Part shown: positions 1-11,600 of the stretch, piece after piece | Layout: every line of letters begins with the position of its first letter | Numbering within the stretch: position 1 is the stretch's first letter | Origin: Phytopythium helicoides | Taxonomy: Eukaryota > Oomycota > Peronosporomycetes > Pythiales > Pythiaceae | Assembly (NCBI GenBank): GCA_024867545.1 | Contig: JANFNE010000007.1 | Span: 434,001 to 498,000, forward strand | Direction: 5' to 3' | Length of the DNA stretch: 64,000 nt | Notes under the pieces: model-generated | Told to the model about the DNA's origin: nothing | The model's input: the letters and a program-made list of their open reading frames with translations, nothing else | The model's database searches: none | Position numbers and translations under genes: made by a program

Positions 1-1
1 G

Positions 2-550
2 CTGCACTTCCTCGCCGTCACGGGCGTGATCGTGAACATCGGTCTAATCTTCATCTCGACTGGCGCGATGGAGTTCTTCTCGAAGACGTGCACGCAGCAG
101 ATCACGGACGCCATGAACGGGGACTTTTCTCGCTTTCGCTTCGGCCCGGACTTTGCATGCTACTCGCTGACGACGCGCATGGTGCTCATCCTTGTGATGG
201 AGAACGCGTTGCTGCTGGGCGTGTGGTCGTTCTGGAAGATGCGGCGCAGCGTGCCGGCTGAGCTGGAGCTCGCGACAGTGCAGCAGGAGTTCCGCTTCAA
301 GACGGCACTGTACGCACGCGCGACCGGCGGCTCGCCCGAGAGCGCGCAGCTGCCCGCCACATCCGCGCAGCTGGCGTCTGCCGCCCCAGGCGCCAATGGG
401 GACGCTCCTTCGGCGCCCGCGAGGCGTAAAGGCGCGCTGGCCACCATGGCGCAGAGCCTGCTGGGCTCCCGCGAGGAGCGCCAGCCGCTGCTGTCGAGCC
501 AGCGCCTCGCGCGCGCCTGGGACGCCTCGCTGTCGCCTGCCTCGGCCTAG
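2..550 (+). CDS. C-terminal end of an anoctamin/TMEM16-like membrane protein (partial)
   Basis: The reading frame is open from the first bases of the window to a TAG at 548-550, so the 5' part lies outside. The visible part has a hydrophobic segment (VIVNIGLIFIS), a loop, a second hydrophobic segment (MVLILVMENALLLGVWSFW), then a basic/acidic stretch with SVPAELELATVQQEFRFKTAL, and a low-complexity Ala/Ser/Pro tail. A last transmembrane helix followed by 'xxPxxxxxxxxxEF' is the layout of the end of anoctamins, which are calcium-activated channels or lipid scramblases. The call rests on this layout only; another polytopic membrane protein is possible. Confidence 0.5.
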   Translation: MHFLAVTGVIVNIGLIFISTGAMEFFSKTCTQQITDAMNGDFSRFRFGPDFACYSLTTRMVLILVMENALLLGVWSFWKMRRSVPAELELATVQQEFRFKTALYARATGGSPESAQLPATSAQLASAAPGANGDAPSAPARRKGALATMAQSLLGSREERQPLLSSQRLARAWDASLSPASA

Positions 551-1416
551 TCGGCCGCTGAGTATGGCGGAGCGTCGGCCGCTGGGTCGACCTGCATGTG
601 CGTTGCTGCTGGTATTTTCGCGACTGGCAGCTAAGGAAGGAGCTGCGTATCCACTTCTTGTCCGCGTGGGGGTTGCCCCTGAGCGACGGGGCGCGACAAT
701 GGCTGCCGCGCTTGTGGCTGAGGATGTTCCAGGCCGCCGCGGGTTGAACCGGATACCTCGCGGATGTTGAAGTTGCCTGCAAAAAGTGTTCAGAATGAAT
801 GAAAGAAGTGAATGTCTCGTCTCCGAGGGTCGGTGGCGCGGTTGTGATGATGATTGTGACGCACAGCCTCGCGGCGAAGCGATCACATCGGGGGAGCTGA
901 AATCTACGGTACAAACAGCGAGCGGCGCAGCTCGCGGCCGCCCAGCGGTGGCGCGGCGCCAGCGGCCGTCAACGTACGGTACGGAGCGCAGACGTGGCAG
1001 AGGTTCGGTGCAAGCTGGTCCACTGTGGAGAGGACGACCGAAAGAAAGCGCCAAGTCGTAAGGCGAGCGTCTTCCGACCTTCCACGTCAGCACCTGCTTT
1101 TCCTCCGGCAGTTGATATAGGTGTTGATATGTTTATATCTGTCAAAGGTGAAATTAGCGCAACATTGACGTCACTAACCTATGGTAATAAATAAACCTGA
1201 TAAAACATATGTATACAAATCTATAGAGTCATCTCGTCTTTCGCGTCATGCGGCTGCCTCGCGCCACCGACCGCGAGGCTGGCGCCACCGACCAGGGGAA
1301 GGCGCCGACTGTCGGCTCCGCAGCGCGGACTCCGCAGTCGTCAATTCGCTTCGAGGCGCGCAAGTCGGACAGGCGTCCTGCTCCACGCAGTTTGGCGCAT
1401 CAAGCAGCAGCAGCAG
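551..1416. other. intergenic, no gene seen
   Basis: About 870 bases between the anoctamin end and the CH-domain gene. The middle (around 1100-1240) is AT-rich compared with the flanks and probably holds 3' end signals of the upstream gene. The long ORFs on both strands here have no recognisable protein features and are GC-driven. Confidence 0.5.
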
Positions 1417-3149
1417 ATGGCGACGCAGCGCGCGCCCGTGCAGGCGCGAGGCGGCGGCTACGGGCTGGACGCGGAGCTGGCGCGCAAGGCGGCGGAGCGC
1501 TACGACTACGAGATGGAGTTCGAGGCGCGCGAGTGGATCGAGGAGATCTCGGGCATGGAGATCGGCGAGGACTTCGGCGCGGGGCTCAAGGACGGCGTCA
1601 TCCTCTGCACGGTGGCCAACAAGATCCACCCGGGCGTCGTGCGCCGCGTCGAGACCAAGTCCAAGATGCCCTTCAAGCTCATGGAGAACGTCTCCAACTT
1701 CATCAAGGCCTGCCGCACCATGGGCGTCAACGAGTTTGACCTGTTTGAGACCGTCGACCTCTTTGAGCTCAAGGACCTCGGTGCGTGGCGGTGCTCTTCA
1801 CTCTCGTTGTCTACTCTGTGCTTACTAACTCTTCCTCTCTTCTACCCGTGACAGGCTGTGTCGTACGCTGCATTTTCGCGCTCGGACGCGCGGTGCAGCG
1901 GAACTACCCGGACTTTGACGGACCGACGCTCGGCGTCAAGGAGGCCGTGAAGAACGAGCGACAGTTCTCCAAAGACAAGCTCGCGGAGGCGCGCAACGCG
2001 CCATCGCTCGTGAACCTCGGCAGTATGCGGACGATGCCCCGCCTCGAGATCAGCCACGCCAACAACGTCACGTTCGGCGCCGACGCCGCGCTAAACCTGC
2101 ATCGCCCGCCGCCTCCGCCTCCACCGCCGTCGGCTGCGAAGATTGAGCTGCTCACACGGTACCGGGCATCCTCCAAGTACCTCCATTCCGACGAGGAACC
2201 CCCGGAGGTGTCGCAGGCATCATCCCCTACGACTGCGTCTGAGACTCCGTCACCAACGCGAAGCGAGATTGAGAAGACGGTTGCCGAACTCACTGAGGAT
2301 GTCAAGACCGTCGTTGTGAGTGACCCCACGGCGAAGTCGTCGATACCTGGGCTCAACCCCACTGTTGCTGTTGGCCAGACGCCTGAGGAAGAGGCTCAGC
2401 AGTGGATTGAGGATGTCATCAATGAGAAGTTCTTGGCTAGCTTTGGCGACAGTCTCAAGGACGGTGTGATCCTGTGCACGCTGTTGAACACTATCGTGCC
2501 GGGCATCATTCCGAAGATCCAGAACTCGCACATGCCGTTCAAGCAGATGGAGAACATCACTAACTTTCTCAAGGGTTGCCGCACTATTGGAGTTGCCGAG
2601 TTTGATCTGTTCGAGACCGTCGATCTGTTCGAGCTGAAGAACGTCGATTTGGTTGTCAAGTGCATCCACGCACTCGGCCGTACCGTGCAGAAGAACCTGC
2701 CTGAGTTCACCGGCCCAACTCTTGGTGTGAAGGAGGCCACTATCAACAAGCGCACTTTCTCGGAGGCGCAGCTCCGTGAAGCGCGCAGTGCCGTGCCGGT
2801 TCTTGCGCATGGCAGTAGCACCGTGATGGAGCGCGGTGTGTTTGATCGCTCTGCGTCAGTCACATTCGGCTACGACGCCGCCGCTAGTGGACGATCGAAG
2901 TCCCCTAGCAAGCCAGAGCCAGTGAACGCCTCGAAGAAGGAGGAGGTTCAGCAGCAGCAGGCCGGTGAAGACCCGTCCCCCGCTCCCAGCCCCGCCCCCG
3001 AGGCGGAGAACACATCTCCCTTCGCCAAGTGGGCGAGCCGCGCCGCCGCCGCCTCCAACACACAGACGTCATCGTCGACGACGAAGCCTAAGCCTCTGAA
3101 CTGGAGTGCGTCTTCGTCGGCGCTGCCAACGCGCACGGTGTGGAGCTAA
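1417..3149 (+). CDS. Double calponin-homology (transgelin-like) protein
   Basis: Two exons, 1417-1780 and 1855-3149, give 552 residues. The 74-nt intron has GTGCGT at the donor, TACTAAC near 1823 and ACAG at the acceptor. Splicing restores the end of the first CH domain (FELKDL|GCVVRCIFALGR). CH1 lies at about residues 35-145 and CH2 at about 298-410; they share LKDGVILCT, MPFK, MEN and EFDLFETVDLFELK, so they arose by duplication. Each is followed by a GPTLGVKEA segment, as in transgelin/calponin actin-binding proteins. A proline run near residue 206 separates them and the C-terminus is Ser/Ala/Pro-rich. The likely role is binding or bundling actin filaments in the cytoplasm. Confidence 0.88.
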
Positions 3150-3360
3150 GCGCGCAGCTGATGCAGCACGTTTCCTGCCGCCTTGTTGCTAGTAGCGCGG
3201 CAAGTCCTTTCGTTTGCCCTTGCGTCGCTGTGTGTGAATAAAATATTGGCCTCACATCTATCGTGTTCCTTTGCCATGTTCATGCAGGGAGGTCCTTCAC
3301 CGCTACATGAGCGTCTAATGCACGAAGCGTCCGCGTTTGTCTAGAGGGTACAGGCGCTTG

Positions 3361-4262
3361 TCACTGGCTCGCCACCGCCGAGAGCAGCTCCGTGCACGGC
3401 GCGTCGATCCTCACGTCGCACACGTCGTCGGCGCGCGTGGCGCCGAGATTGAGGATGGCGATGGGGAGTCCGTTGGCGCGCGCGTGGTTGACGAGGCGCA
3501 TGGCCGAGAAGACCTTGAGCGAGGATCCGACCACGAGCAGCGCGCTGGCGTCGTCCATGCACTCGACCGAGCGCGTGCGCGTGGCGGCCGGCAGGTTCTC
3601 GCCGAAGAAGACGACGCGTGGCTTCATGAGGCCTCCGCAGCGCTCGCACGCCTGGGTACTGGAAGTCGTCGTAGTTCCACGTGATGTCGACGTCTCCGTC
3701 GGGGTTGACGCTGGACGCGACGTCGCCCGCGTCCTCCTCTCCAGGGTGCAGCAGCGACCACTGCGCGACCTTGGGGTTGAGCCTGCGCGAGCTCCAGCTG
3801 GTAGCGCTCGCGTGAGACGACGTGCCGGCAGCCCTGGCACTCGACCTCGTACAGCGAGCCGTGCAGCTCGAGCACCTCCCGCGCGCCGCTCTTGGAGTGC
3901 AGCCGGTCGACGTTCTGCGTGAGCACGTGCGAGACGAGTCCGTCCCGCTGCAGCGCCGCCACGGCGCGGTGCGAGTCGTTGGGCTGCGCGTGCTGGATCT
4001 TGGGCCAGCCGAGGAAGCTGCGCGCCCAGTAGCGCTGGCGGTACGTGTGCGCGCCCACGAACTCCTGGAACTGCAGCGGCTTGAAGTCCTTGTTGCGCAC
4101 GTACACGCCGTTGGGCCCGCGGTAGTCGGGGATCCCAGAGTCCGTCGAGATGCCCGCGCCCGTCAGCACCACGGCGCGCCCGCCCGCGCGCTCCAGGAAG
4201 CGCCGCAGCGTCGCCACGTGCGCCTCCAGCGGCGACCGCGCCGCCGATTTGGCCTGCAGCAT
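3361..4262 (-). CDS. Sirtuin (SIR2 family, SIRT4-like), reading frame broken twice
   Basis: Starts at ATG 4262-4260 and stops at TGA 3363-3361. Sirtuin NAD-dependent deacylase motifs are plain: GAGISTDSGIPDYRGP, TQNVDRLHSKSG, catalytic ELHGSLYEVEC, zinc pairs CQGC and CERCGG, KPRVVFFGENLP, VVGSSLKVFSA and IAILNLG. The coding frame must change at about 3782 and again at about 3661, each time by one surplus base (or two missing). The frame between the shifts is clearly coding (LNPKVAQWSLLHPGEEDAG and VNPDGDVDITWNYDDF), and the gaps are too small for introns. The gene is therefore either a recent pseudogene or intact with two base-call errors; the conserved motifs favour errors. The spacing resembles class II (SIRT4) sirtuins, which are often mitochondrial. 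Confidence 0.85.
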
Positions 4263-5411
4263 GGCGAAAGTGGCCGAACGCCGAGGAGCTTCTCCTGCGG
4301 TCGACTTGATCTGACTATGCTCGCAGCTTTTCTATAGAGAAATGACGATACCACATGTCTGCGGGCCGATCGACGGTGGTGATCGGTGCGCTGCGATTGC
4401 CACGCAAATATATCCGACTTGGAGCGCTTCGTGGCCGTCCGCAGATGCGGCCTCATGTATGGCGAGCCTGCCACCGACCTCCAAGCTTCCGCCATTATGT
4501 CGCCTCAGTTGCTAGAGGTGCTCGCTCCATCAGCATTGATCGCCTTATGCTTGTGCTGGATGCTCTGAAAGAGCTCATATCGTCAAGCATAGCGCTGCCG
4601 CGGTGATCACAATGCCTGTGCCTCACTACGCTTCAGACCACGATCGGAACGATGCGCTGCTGCTGCTCGAGCAACCAACAGCTTGTCTGCGTTTGACACA
4701 TGACCAATCTGGCGCCTGAACCCACTGATGATCTGCGCCTCACGAGCTGCGGATCCGTCCGAGTACACATCGACACAACTCCCATCCCCAAGCCGGACTT
4801 CACCGTGCTCGCTGCTGTCATGCCGCATTCCTCATGTCGCTAAAGGCCAAGCCAAGTCTTCTCCTGCAGTCCAAAGGGTTCGAGTCCCTCGGCAGCGCCC
4901 ACTTCCTCCGACGAGACTCGACCCACGGCAGAGTCGCTGCTTCCGCCCCAGCCCGTCGCATTACAAGCATTACCACCACGGACGGCGCTCGCCACGACCG
5001 CTCGCTTTGAGGCTCCGGCGCTCTCCTTCGCTCTTCACAACTGGCCGCGGCCTCCACGAGCCGCAGACGCTCGAGCGCCTCGCTGCTTCCACCTGCGCGC
5101 GTCGCATTGCTCGACACCTCGCGTCGCTTCCAGCATCTAGATGGACGCCTCGCTAGAATCGCGCGACCTGAGCTCCGATTGGCAGAAAATCCCCAGCAGC
5201 CACCACCAAAAAAAAAAAAAACCTGGGGGAAAAAAACGAGCAGGGCAACTTCAACGCAGACAAACCTCTTGGTTTGAGTATACCGCGTAGCTGCTCGTCT
5301 GGTACGGTACGCGGCGACGGCCTGCAGGTGACGGCGGTGCATGTGGCGGCGGTCGAGGCGAACGGGCGTTGCCGCAGGCGCCGCCAGTTCCCAACGCGCC
5401 AGGCGGTAAAC
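4263..5411. other. intergenic, divergent promoter region; no gene seen
   Basis: About 1.15 kb between the divergently transcribed sirtuin and PP2C genes. It contains an isolated tRNA B-box-like GGTTCGAGTCC near 4877-4887 with no tRNA fold around it, and an A-rich patch at 5207-5230. I found no coding segment. The PP2C frame is open further upstream, but the start at 5412 fits better. Confidence 0.5.
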
Positions 5412-6908
5412 ATGAGCGACGGCGACAGCAGAAGCGCGAGCGCCGGCGGCCGCTGGGGCCGAGCGCGCGCCAAAGCGGAAGCCAGCGGCGCGACGGACGC
5501 CGGCGGCGCCGAGAGCGTCAACCAGGACGCGCACTTTGCGCTCGCGGCGGCGGGCGGCGCCGCGCTGGTCGTCGGCGTGTTCGACGGCCACGGAAAGGAG
5601 GCGGGGCGCTGCGTGGCGCGCGCGGCCTGCGCCTTCTTCGAGCAGCGCGCGCGCGCGATGGAGCGCGAGGAGCTGGACGCGCTGGAGCGAGACCCGCGCG
5701 CGGGCTTCCGGCAAATGTTCGCGGCCTGCCACGAGGCCGTCAAGGAGACGCTGCGCGACTTCTACGAGGCCGCCGGCTTCGTCGTCTACGAGCAGCCCGA
5801 CGGATTCCTCGTCAAACAGGACCCCGCCACGCACCTGTTCGCCAACGTGCGCGGAGGCACCACGGCCACGATCGTGGTCGTGCTCGACGGAGGGAGGAAG
5901 GTGCTCGCGGCGAACGTAGGAGACTCGACCGCGCTGATAGGGTGCGACACAGGACGCGCGCTCGTGACTGCGCGAGATGTCAAGATCTACGGCGGAGCGA
6001 GCAAGGCGGGTCACGCGGACGCGTCCAAGATGCGGTCGTCCAGCCATGCAGAGACCGAGGAAGAGGACGACGACGACCTGGATGCCTTCGAGATACGAGA
6101 CTCGTGCACGAGCGTCTCGAGCAGCGCAAACTCGAGCTCTCCTGGAGACATCGAGAGCAGCAGCAACAGCAACAACAACATGCGCCACGAACGCACAGAG
6201 TTGGTGGCGCTCACAGGAGACCACGGAGCCGACAGCGTATCCGAGTTCCTGCGCATCCGCCGTGTAAGATGCTGTGATTCAGACCCTAGTATGCCAGAGC
6301 TGCGGTTCCTGTACGACTCGTCCAACCTGAGAACGCGCCGTCTGCCCATCTTTTCGTGGAGCGAGAGCGGTGAGCTGAGCCGCAACTACCCCGGCGACTA
6401 CTTCAAGAACGTGAGGGACGAGTGGGCGACCGTGGTTGCTACGCCGCTCACGTCGCTATTCCCAGACGCACTCGCGTTCACACGTTCACTAGGAGATCTA
6501 CACATGCACGCATACGGTGTTTCGTGCGAGCCGACTGTGGTCGAGCTGTCACTTGACAAGCTGCTGGCACGCGAGCTCGGACTCGAGTCTGACGGCGATA
6601 ATCAGAGCGAGCACTTGTCTAGCAACCAAGAACAGGAGGAGCACATCGAGCGGTTCACGCTGGTCGTCGCCACGGACGGCGTGTGGGACAACTGGAAGTA
6701 CGAGGAGCTCTTCCGCTGCCTGCACGACGTTCGCGACCGCGAGCTCAAGTCGGCGACCAGCTCGCAGCAGGACGAGTCCATGGCGCGAGCCATGGTGAGC
6801 CATCTCATGCAGGAGAACCTCACGCGTGCAGAGGAGACGTTCGGCGACCAGGCCGACAACATGACGGCCGTCGTGTGCACCCTGGAGCTCGCCTTCCGCT
6901 ATGTGTAG
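5412..6908 (+). CDS. PP2C-family (PPM) Ser/Thr protein phosphatase
   Basis: Single exon, 498 residues from ATG 5412. PPM motifs in order: ESVNQDAHFA, VFDGHGKEAG (metal-binding DGHG), RGGTTATIVVV, AANVGDSTALI, a late ALTGDHG-type segment, FTRSLGDLHMH, VVATDGVWDNW and GDQADNMTAVV. The catalytic Asp residues that bind Mg/Mn are all present, so it should be active. Between the GDS motif and LTGDH there is a low-complexity acidic/Ser/Asn insert (about residues 190-260, with an Asn/Ser run from AGC/AAC repeats) that is not part of the core fold. An in-frame ATG at 5274 would add 46 Arg-rich residues; I prefer 5412 because the family core begins soon after. The long antisense ORF here is a shadow. 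Confidence 0.9.
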   Translation: MSDGDSRSASAGGRWGRARAKAEASGATDAGGAESVNQDAHFALAAAGGAALVVGVFDGHGKEAGRCVARAACAFFEQRARAMEREELDALERDPRAGFRQMFAACHEAVKETLRDFYEAAGFVVYEQPDGFLVKQDPATHLFANVRGGTTATIVVVLDGGRKVLAANVGDSTALIGCDTGRALVTARDVKIYGGASKAGHADASKMRSSSHAETEEEDDDDLDAFEIRDSCTSVSSSANSSSPGDIESSSNSNNNMRHERTELVALTGDHGADSVSEFLRIRRVRCCDSDPSMPELRFLYDSSNLRTRRLPIFSWSESGELSRNYPGDYFKNVRDEWATVVATPLTSLFPDALAFTRSLGDLHMHAYGVSCEPTVVELSLDKLLARELGLESDGDNQSEHLSSNQEQEEHIERFTLVVATDGVWDNWKYEELFRCLHDVRDRELKSATSSQQDESMARAMVSHLMQENLTRAEETFGDQADNMTAVVCTLELAFRYV

Positions 6909-7069
6909 CCGTCCATCACGTTGAAGCCGCCTCTCGTCGTTATATCAGTAAAACCCCGTACGAATCCCCCCTCTGCACTGCCTTCGTTTCCATTTTACGT
7001 TTCGTGTGCGCCACTCCAAGAGCTCCGATCGGCATCACCAGTCCACTCGCGATCATCCTGCGGCTGAGC

Positions 7070-8633
7070 ATGAGCCTACTGCTGCGCTGCGCCGCCCGCG
7101 CGCCCTCCGCGCCGCGCGCCTGTCGCCCATCGCCCGCTCTGGCGCTTGGTGCGCGTGCGCTCTCGGCCTCCGCCCCCGTCTCAGGTGCGTGGCTTCACTC
7201 GCTGGGCGGCCCTCGCGAGGTTGGCAGCAGTCGGTTGATGGGTGAGGCGCAGAGCTCGAGTGGATGACGACCAAGCGCGACCCGTTCTGCAACGTGGGCG
7301 AGTCCATCGCGGCCAAGATCGGCGTCAACCTGCACCGCCAGAAGCACCACCCGCTCAACATCATCAAGTCCACCATCGAGCGCTACTTCGACAAGCTGCA
7401 CGCCGAGCACGGGTATCGCTCAGCTGAGCTGCATGTGCGCCAACTGTAGAGATCCGGCGACTAACCGAACCACTGCTCGAACTCGACAGCCACCCCAAGT
7501 TCGCCATGTTCGACGACCTCAGCCCCGTCGTGTCGGCAGAGGACTGCTTTGACGCCATGCTCGTGCCCAAGGACCACGTGAGCCGCCGACCCACCGACAC
7601 GTACTACGTCAACCCGACCACCGTGCTGCGCGCGCACACGAGCGCGCACGAGGTGCCCACCATGAAGCAGGGCGTCACGTCCTTCCTTGTCACGGGCGAC
7701 GTGTACCGCCGCGACGAGATCGACGCGAGCCACTACCCCGTCTTCCACCAGATGGAGGGCGTGCGCATCTTCACCGAGCTGGACGCGAACATGCCGCGCG
7801 AGGAGAAGGTCGAGCTGGTCCGCGACGAGCTCAAGAAGACGCTCGAGGGACTCGTGGCCGAGCTCTTTGGAGACGTCGAGATGCGCTGGGTCGAGGCTTA
7901 CTTCCCGTTCACGGAACCCTCGCTCGAGCTGGAGATCTTCTTCAACGTTCGTCATCGAGTGTCTTGACTTTCAAATTTGTGCATATACTAACATCTATCC
8001 TTCACAGGGTGACTGGCTTGAGGTGCTTGGGTGCGGCGTACTTCAGCAGCAGATTGTTCGCAACGCTGGACTGGGCGAGCAGGTTGGCTGGGCGTTTGGC
8101 CTCGGTCTTGAGCGTCTGGCAATGGTGCTGTTCGACATTCCGGATATCCGCCTCTTTTGGTCCAAGGACCCGCGCTTCATCTCTCAGTTCAAGGACGGAC
8201 AGATCACTACGTTTAAACCCTACAGCAAGTACCCGGCGTGCTACAAGGATGTGAGCTTCTGGCACGACGCCGACTTCCACGAGAACAACCTCTGCGAGGT
8301 TGTGCGGGAAGTTGCAGGTGACATCGTGGAGCAGGCAAGTAACGCGCAAGTGTTGATGATTTTGAGAGATGCATTAACAATTGGTACAGGTCGCGGTCGT
8401 GGATGAATTCACGCATCCCAAGACGCAGCGCGTGAGCAAGTGCTACCGCATTACGTATCGCCACATGGACCGCAACCTCACGAACGAGGAGATTGACGCC
8501 CTTCAGGTATGTGCCAGTTGTCTTACGTCGATCTGAATCGCTATTAGATTTTGACTGTGACGATTCGTCTTCCAACTTTCAGCTTCTCGTCCGAGAAAAG
8601 ATGGTCAAGGACCTGGGCGTCGAGCTGCGATAA
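7070..8633 (+). CDS. FARS2: Mitochondrial phenylalanine--tRNA ligase
   Basis: Six exons: 7070-7184, 7253-7412, 7490-7946, 8008-8334, 8390-8506, 8583-8633; 408 residues. It charges mitochondrial tRNA-Phe as a monomer. The N-terminus (MSLLLRCAARAPSAPRACRP) is Arg/Ala/Ser-rich without acids, typical of a mitochondrial presequence. Class II core: HPLNIIKSTIERYF, LRAHTSAHE, VYRRDEIDASHYPVFHQMEG (motif 2), GLGLERLAMVLFDIPDIRLFWS (motif 3 part). The C-terminal anticodon-binding domain has SFWHDADFHENNLCEVVREV and CYRITYRHMDRNLTNEE, as in FARS2. Intron 4 (8335-8389) has a GC donor (CAG|GCAAGT). The other introns are GT-AG, 61-77 nt, with CTAAC branch sites visible in introns 2 and 3. Confidence 0.95.
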
Positions 8634-8647
8634 ATTTCAGCTGCCCA

Positions 8648-11600
8648 ATGGAGTCTGCAGCAACAATAATAGCTCGCGAATACCTGCAACTAGCCAATAC
8701 ACAACAGGTATTTCTGCTGCGTTGCTCTGCGAATAGTTTCGAGAAACGGACTCGCCAAATTCGGCAAGCCAAGTGTGCCGTGATTCGAGTTTTTGTTGTT
8801 CCTTCCGCTTCCAATAAACTAGACCAGATGCAGGCTGCAGTCGAGGACAACGCTGCAGGATCGCCAAGCTGCTTGTCTCCAACCAACTGGAAGGAGAGAT
8901 TTGAGAGAGAGACCAAGGTATGCTTGTTGTGATTTAGTGAATGGTTCTGCTTTGATCAAAACTGTCTTGCTACTGCTGCTAAAGGTCAACCAAGAGCTTG
9001 GACGACGACTTCGAGTACGCTATCCCCAAGCACCCCTGCCCAAAGCTGGGAAACGTCCGAATGATTGACACGATCACTGGTTGGATTCGGTGTTACAGGA
9101 TGTAAAACAGCAGCTCATCGCCGAGAAGCTTCAAGTCGAGCAATTACGCACACTAGTTTATGATGAGCTGCGCGACCCTGCCTCCGACAAGGTTAGTAGC
9201 TTCAGTATTGCAAGAGTAAGATAGGTAATTGCTCACTGACACCATTAAGCTCTCGCCAACCGAGTGCGTCACTTGCTACAAGCTTCAACAGGAGGTAGAA
9301 CGCCTTCATGCTGTGATCGAGCATCTTAAATCCGAGTCCAATCAAGAAGCCAGCTCCAAGCCCTTGCTACCAACCTTAGATGTCGAGATCCAACTTGGCA
9401 CTGTGGAGCCAATGACTGCAATCTACGAGCCTTTGCCTCTGGATCATCCGATTGCAAAGAACTACAAAAGTCAAACTGAGATTGAGGTCGAGACCAACAA
9501 CGAAACGCATGGTAATCTTCTGGCCCTGTCTGCTGCTGTACCAGTCGTCGAGCACCGTATCCCAAACCGTCGTCATTCAGTCACCCTAGAGCTCAGCGTT
9601 CTTGAGCATGCGCTACCTCCACCTTCTATTCCAGAGCACACCCGCGCTCGGCAATACGTCCCTCGTCACAGTGTATCGGAGCTAGAAATCAGCAACCAAA
9701 TCTACCACGAGCAAAGCTATCAGGCATTCTTGGGACATAGCGATAAGGATTCAGCAAGTTCTTCGCTCAACGCACTGTTCAAATATGCGCTAGTAATTGC
9801 AGGTCCGACTCCGGCGAAGCCGAAACGGAATTTCTTCGCTGCAATCTCAGACCGTCTGCGCGGCGCCGATTTTCGCCGCACTCGTAGTATGCCTGAAGGT
9901 CAACAGCTCCAAGAAACTTCTACCACGGAGCTTACCACTTTCGGTAATGATAGCTCAACGCCGAACAAAGCTAAAGCGCAGGCTAGTGGAAGCTCTTGGT
10001 TTGCACGAGGCCGCACACAGCCTTCGGGTCCACTTCTAGATCTAGTCACGGAGGAACCATCACCTGTGTTGTCTCCGCAGAAACGCAATGGATGGCTCAC
10101 CAATCTTATGTCGAACGGGCTGAGGGGAAACAGCGGGAGCTCTTCGCCGCTTTCTCCTGAAAGTAATCTTTCACCTCTTCAAACGAATGGCAACCCTCCA
10201 GAGACGCCAAAGGGTAATACAGCTGCGTCCAAGATGTTGACAATGTTCCCTCCTCCAGTGACAGATAGCCCGGAAGTACCCGAGCTAGAGGGACTCGTAG
10301 AGATTTGCTTCCCTTACGGTGACAAGCCCCCACAAAGCCGTGACTATTCTCTTCCCAGCTTCGCCGTACACTGCAAGAGCGCCACCGTACCTTCCGAAGC
10401 GCAGACGCAACTTTCGTACTAACTCTTGCAAGCACAAACGCAACCTGTCCATCGGAAATGACGTATGCTATCTGTTTGCGATGCCCACTATTTCCCGATG
10501 AAGATCAAACAAGGTGTGAAGACAATAGTACCCAATCGACACCATCAGCACCGCTGCCAGCACAGTGCTGTATATGCTTGGTTACTCCATTTCCGTTTTT
10601 CAATCTGTTCTTCAAGGTGTTGTACGGCATCGCTGTGCTTTGGGATATCAAACGACGCGAGCACAACGAGCGTCGGGCGTCAGTTGACAGAGACGGTAGT
10701 TTACCTGATCTAGACATTGACAATTTTTCTCGACCATTAAGTCTGAAAGACTTTATTGGGCACTTTCAGAGCATTATGGAGCGACTTCGAGAGATGAAAT
10801 TTCCACCTATGGGTGGCTGGAGTCGTATGGTGCTGTCACCTGCCATTACCCCTCTATCTTTTCATCGACCGCATAGTGAGAATGCCGACCAAGAGCGACG
10901 AGCCCTGATGCTTGAGTACGCGGCACCAACTTTATTTGGTCTGCTATCTGTTGATCAGGTGCTTTTCTTGCTCGGATGTTTGTGCTGTGAGCGAAAGGTG
11001 TTACTCGTCTCCGAGCACGTGAACTCAGTTAGCGCATGTGTGCTGGCGCTCACAACGTTGTTAGCGCCATTGCAATGGGCTGGCCCAGTTATCACGGTCC
11101 TTCCTCCACGCCTTGAAGAGCTGCTTGAGGCACCAGTTCCTCTCATTGCTGGGCGTGTATCAGAAACGTTGTCAACAAGTTCATCGCAAGAAAGACCGAT
11201 GAATGGCGTGATCGAGATGGATATGGACCGCAACGATCTACGGATGCACGAAGAAGACATGATGATGTACCACGAGCTGAAGTTGCCCGACTGTGATGAG
11301 CTTGTGCACGAGCTTCGACCGTACGCTGAGCTGCTTTTCCAGAAACTCGACGATCCAGATTTTCCGTCGGCACAGCAAGCGGAAGCATGTGAACGCTTGT
11401 GTTCCCGTATCTACAACTACATCGCATTTATTTGCACTCAGGCAGTCGGTGGCACAGATGCAGAAGTGCTTGATGGAGCGCTTGGTCCCCGCCGATGCAG
11501 CGAGCTGACTGGGGCGTTCGTAGATCAACTCCGCGACACTCAAATGTTCAGCGTTTATCGTTTGATTCACCAAGAGCGCAGTGACGATGAGGAGGTCGAC

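Noticed and set aside
44..1093. Minus-strand ORF of 349 codons opposite the anoctamin end
   Set aside because: Low-complexity Arg/Ala/Ser composition and no motif; the plus strand has membrane helices and a normal stop.
3361..4262. Explaining the sirtuin frame changes by introns
   Set aside because: Coding similarity is continuous up to the break points, leaving no room for an intron with GT and AG ends.
4811..4900. Possible type II tRNA with acceptor CGCTGCT/GGCAGCG around the B box
   Set aside because: The acceptor could pair, but no D arm with an A box and no anticodon stem could be formed.
5207..5228. A-rich tract as the tail of a retrotransposed element
   Set aside because: No target-site duplication or element body next to it; it is interrupted by CCTGGGGG.
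4818..6224. Long minus-strand ORF of 468 codons over the PP2C gene
   Set aside because: Composition is Arg/Ala/Val-rich shadow of the GC-rich PP2C frame; the plus strand has a full set of phosphatase motifs.
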